Source: Akkermansiaceae bacterium UBA956 (GTDB lineage: Bacteria > Verrucomicrobiota > Verrucomicrobiia > Verrucomicrobiales > Akkermansiaceae). From it: DNA of 64,000 bases. Below, piece after piece: positions 62,585 to 64,000 of this stretch (its first letter is position 1; the number at the start of each line of letters is the position of its first letter). The stretch covers positions 62,001 through 126,000 of the forward strand of contig DBCO01000027.1 in assembly GCA_002293145.1 (NCBI GenBank), read 5' to 3'. The notes beneath the pieces are model-generated. The model saw only the letters and a program-made list of their open reading frames with translations, searched no databases and was not told the DNA's origin. A program made the position numbers and the translations under genes.

Positions 62585-62986
62585 CTACTCATCCGACGAC
62601 TGGCGGCGTTGGGTTTTTTTATCAGAATGCTGGCGTTTGTCGGCGACCATGCGTTGCTTTTGTTTGCGGGATTTTTGGCGCTTTTGGCGGCGGATTTTTT
62701 CGATCTCTTGTTGGCGTTTGGAGAGGATGCCGTTTTTGATTTCGTCGATGCGGTCGCAGAGTTCTTTGCGGGCGAGGTAGCGATTGAGTTCGCGGGAGCG
62801 CTCGCGTTGGCATTTGATCTCGATGCCGGTGGGCTCGTGTTTCAGGTAGACGCAGGAAGAAGTTTTGTTGATCTTCTGCCCACCTGAACCGGAACCAGTG
62901 ATGAATTTCTCCACAAGATCATCCTCGCGGATTTCCAGCACGGCCATCCGTTTTTCTTGTGCAGCAATTTTTTCCGAGGAGATCAT
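62585..62986 (-). CDS. Peptide chain release factor-like protein (ArfB/RF-domain)
   Basis: 133 residues. The catalytic GGQ motif is in FITGSGSGGQKINKTSSCVY (G35, G36, Q37), followed by the family's LKHEPTGIEIKCQRERSREL. The C-terminus is strongly basic (IRRQKRQKSRKQKQRMVA...), which in ArfB-like proteins binds the empty mRNA channel. It lacks the codon-recognition domains of RF1/RF2, so it is a rescue-type peptidyl-tRNA hydrolase acting on stalled ribosomes. Confidence 0.9.
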   Translation of the reverse strand: MISSEKIAAQEKRMAVLEIREDDLVEKFITGSGSGGQKINKTSSCVYLKHEPTGIEIKCQRERSRELNRYLARKELCDRIDEIKNGILSKRQQEIEKIRRQKRQKSRKQKQRMVADKRQHSDKKTQRRQSSDE

Positions 62987-62987
62987 G

Positions 62988-63062
62988 GGGAAGACATAAG
63001 ATCAGGAGAAATAAGACATAAGATAAAGAAATGCAGACTCAAGTCTTATGTCTTACATCTCT
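62988..63062. repeat. Dispersed repeat (AGACTCAAG / GACATAAGA family), copy D
   Basis: Contains GAAGACATAAGATC at about 62992, AATAAGACATAAGATAAAG at about 63009-63027 and AGACTCAAGTCTTATGTCTT at about 63034-63053. The two halves are partly self-complementary. Matches copy A in inverted orientation (TAAGACTTGAGTCTG ... ATCTTATGTCTTAT). Confidence 0.65.
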
Positions 63063-63066
63063 TCCC

Positions 63067-64000
63067 TCACCTCGTCCCGACAACTTCGAAGGTGAAGCCT
63101 TTGAGGTATTCGGTTTCGGGGAGGTGGAGCATGACGGGGTGGTCGAAGCGTTGGGTGTGAGTGGCGATGAGACGCAGCGACTTTTTCGCATCGTGCGCGG
63201 CCTCGGCGATGTTTTCGAGAAACATGCCACGTGTGGCGTGGTGGGAGCAACAATAGGTCGAGAGGATGCCGCCTTTTTCTAACAACTTCAGAGCACGCAG
63301 GTGGATTTCTTTGTAGCCGCGCATGGCATCGGTAAGGGTCTTTTTGTTGCGCGTGAAGGAAGGAGGATCGAGCACGATGAGGTCGTAGTTCGGCTCGGCT
63401 TCTTTGAGGAAATCGAAAACGTTGGCCTCGATGACTTCGATGTTGAGTTCGTTGCGCGTGGCATTGGCACGGGTGCTATCGCAGGCGCTGGCGGAGATAT
63501 CGACGGCGGTCACAGCTGCGGCACCAGCTTTGGCGCAGGCGAGGGCGAAGCCACCTTGGTTGGTGAAGCAATCGAGCACTCGTTTGTCAGGAGCAAATCG
63601 TGCGAGCTCGCCGTGGGCTTGGAGCTGGTCGAGGTAAAGGCCGGTTTTTTGTCCATCGAGCAGATCGATCTCAAAAACGATGCCGTTCGCGGTGACAGGG
63701 AAAACGCCGGGATTTTCGCCGTGGAAAAGAGTGACTTCCAGCTCGAGGCCCTCGGCGCGGCGGATCGGTGAGTCATTTCTCAGGACGATCGACTTCGGGG
63801 CGAGCACATCGATAAGTGCCTGCTTGATGATATCCTTGCGCATGTCCATGGCTAAGGTGAGCGTCTGCATGACGAGGTGGTCGCCGTAGCGATCGACGAT
63901 CAAGCCGGGGATGCCATCGGACTCCGACCACACGATGCGACACAGGGTGGAATCAAACGGCATGCTTTCACGGTAAGTAACGGCCTGCTGAATGCGACGG
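63067..64000 (-). CDS. RlmI-type 23S rRNA m5C methyltransferase (5' end beyond window)
   Basis: The minus-strand frame stays open to the window edge; RRIQQAVTYRESMPFDST precedes the internal ATG at 63963, so the N-terminal PUA part is outside. The visible part has IVDRYGDHLVMQTLT, DGQKTGLYLDQ, the AdoMet motif VLDCFTNQGGFALACAKAGA, catalytic-loop DLIVLDPPSF and STYCCSHH. This is the class I methyltransferase of the RlmI/YccW family acting on 23S rRNA cytosine. About 100 N-terminal residues are missing only because of the window limit. Confidence 0.9.
   Translation of the reverse strand, partial: RRIQQAVTYRESMPFDSTLCRIVWSESDGIPGLIVDRYGDHLVMQTLTLAMDMRKDIIKQALIDVLAPKSIVLRNDSPIRRAEGLELEVTLFHGENPGVFPVTANGIVFEIDLLDGQKTGLYLDQLQAHGELARFAPDKRVLDCFTNQGGFALACAKAGAAAVTAVDISASACDSTRANATRNELNIEVIEANVFDFLKEAEPNYDLIVLDPPSFTRNKKTLTDAMRGYKEIHLRALKLLEKGGILSTYCCSHHATRGMFLENIAEAAHDAKKSLRLIATHTQRFDHPVMLHLPETEYLKGFTFEVVGTR

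Noticed and set aside
1..64000. tRNA, rRNA or prophage genes
   Set aside because: No cloverleaf with a T-arm motif was noticed in intergenic stretches, no rRNA-like sequence, and no phage structural or integrase genes. A covariance-model scan could still find a missed small RNA.

Overview
The window reads like a chromosome piece of a verrucomicrobium (PVC group). The pointers are a DUF1549/DUF1553 cytochrome-type gene paired with a DUF1501 gene, a Planctomycetes-Verrucomicrobia type bacterial microcompartment (BMC), a DUF1080 protein, an exosortase, and several palindromic or dispersed intergenic repeats. No rRNA, tRNA, CRISPR array or prophage was seen. Genus or species cannot be assigned from sequence reading alone.

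Layout. 1-6.5 kb: a secreted lamin-tail/LamG-like protein cut by the window edge, the PSCyt1/DUF1549/DUF1553 plus DUF1501 pair, and a decayed IS4-type transposase. 6.5-14.4 kb: a minus-strand BMC operon. It encodes a class II aldolase, CoA-acylating aldehyde dehydrogenase, PduL phosphotransacylase, acetate kinase, three BMC-P vertex proteins and three BMC-H hexamer proteins, with a divergent DeoR-type regulator. A GxxExxY gene flanked by 28-bp inverted repeats sits inside the operon. The enzymes fit breakdown of L-fucose or L-rhamnose: aldolase makes lactaldehyde, which is oxidised to acyl-CoA, then acyl-phosphate, then acid plus ATP. 14.4-15.2 kb: a GH130 remnant. 15.4-21.8 kb: a MoxR / DUF58 / BatA-like / large membrane protein operon. 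21.9-24.6 kb: a trypsin-like protease, a D-psicose/D-tagatose 3-epimerase family protein and a DUF1080 protein, ending in a clear terminator. 24.8-27.8 kb: an exosortase with an EpsI-like C-terminal part, coupled to two membrane proteins that look like diverged paralogs. 28.1-39.4 kb: PolX-type polymerase, a giant alpha-2-macroglobulin with thioester motif, a beta-propeller protein and a Trk/Ktr potassium uptake pair.

39.6-51.9 kb is a defence island on the plus strand. A type I restriction-modification operon (hsdM split by an in-frame TAG, hsdS, hsdR, YgjP-type metallopeptidase) carries between hsdS and hsdR an Abi_C gene, a two-gene CBASS (CD-NTase plus Cap15-like membrane effector) and a GmrSD-type DUF262/DUF1524 nuclease. 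From hsdM to the Cap15 gene every downstream junction is a 4-nt ATGA overlap, so CBASS appears to be translated as part of the restriction operon. This is the most interesting part of the window.

51.9-64 kb is mixed housekeeping and accessory content: LprI-like protein, a DUF3127 protein with an SSB-like acidic tail, thioredoxin reductase, ribosomal protein S14, FmdB zinc ribbon, CNNM/CorC-type transporter, a GH43-like propeller protein next to a frameshifted beta-helix gene, DUF808, an SHD1-esterase, a small membrane protein, an ArfB-like release factor homolog, and an RlmI-type rRNA methyltransferase cut by the window edge. A family of short repeats built on AGACTCAAGACT and GACATAAGAC recurs in at least four intergenic places and in one case supplies the end of a BMC-P reading frame.
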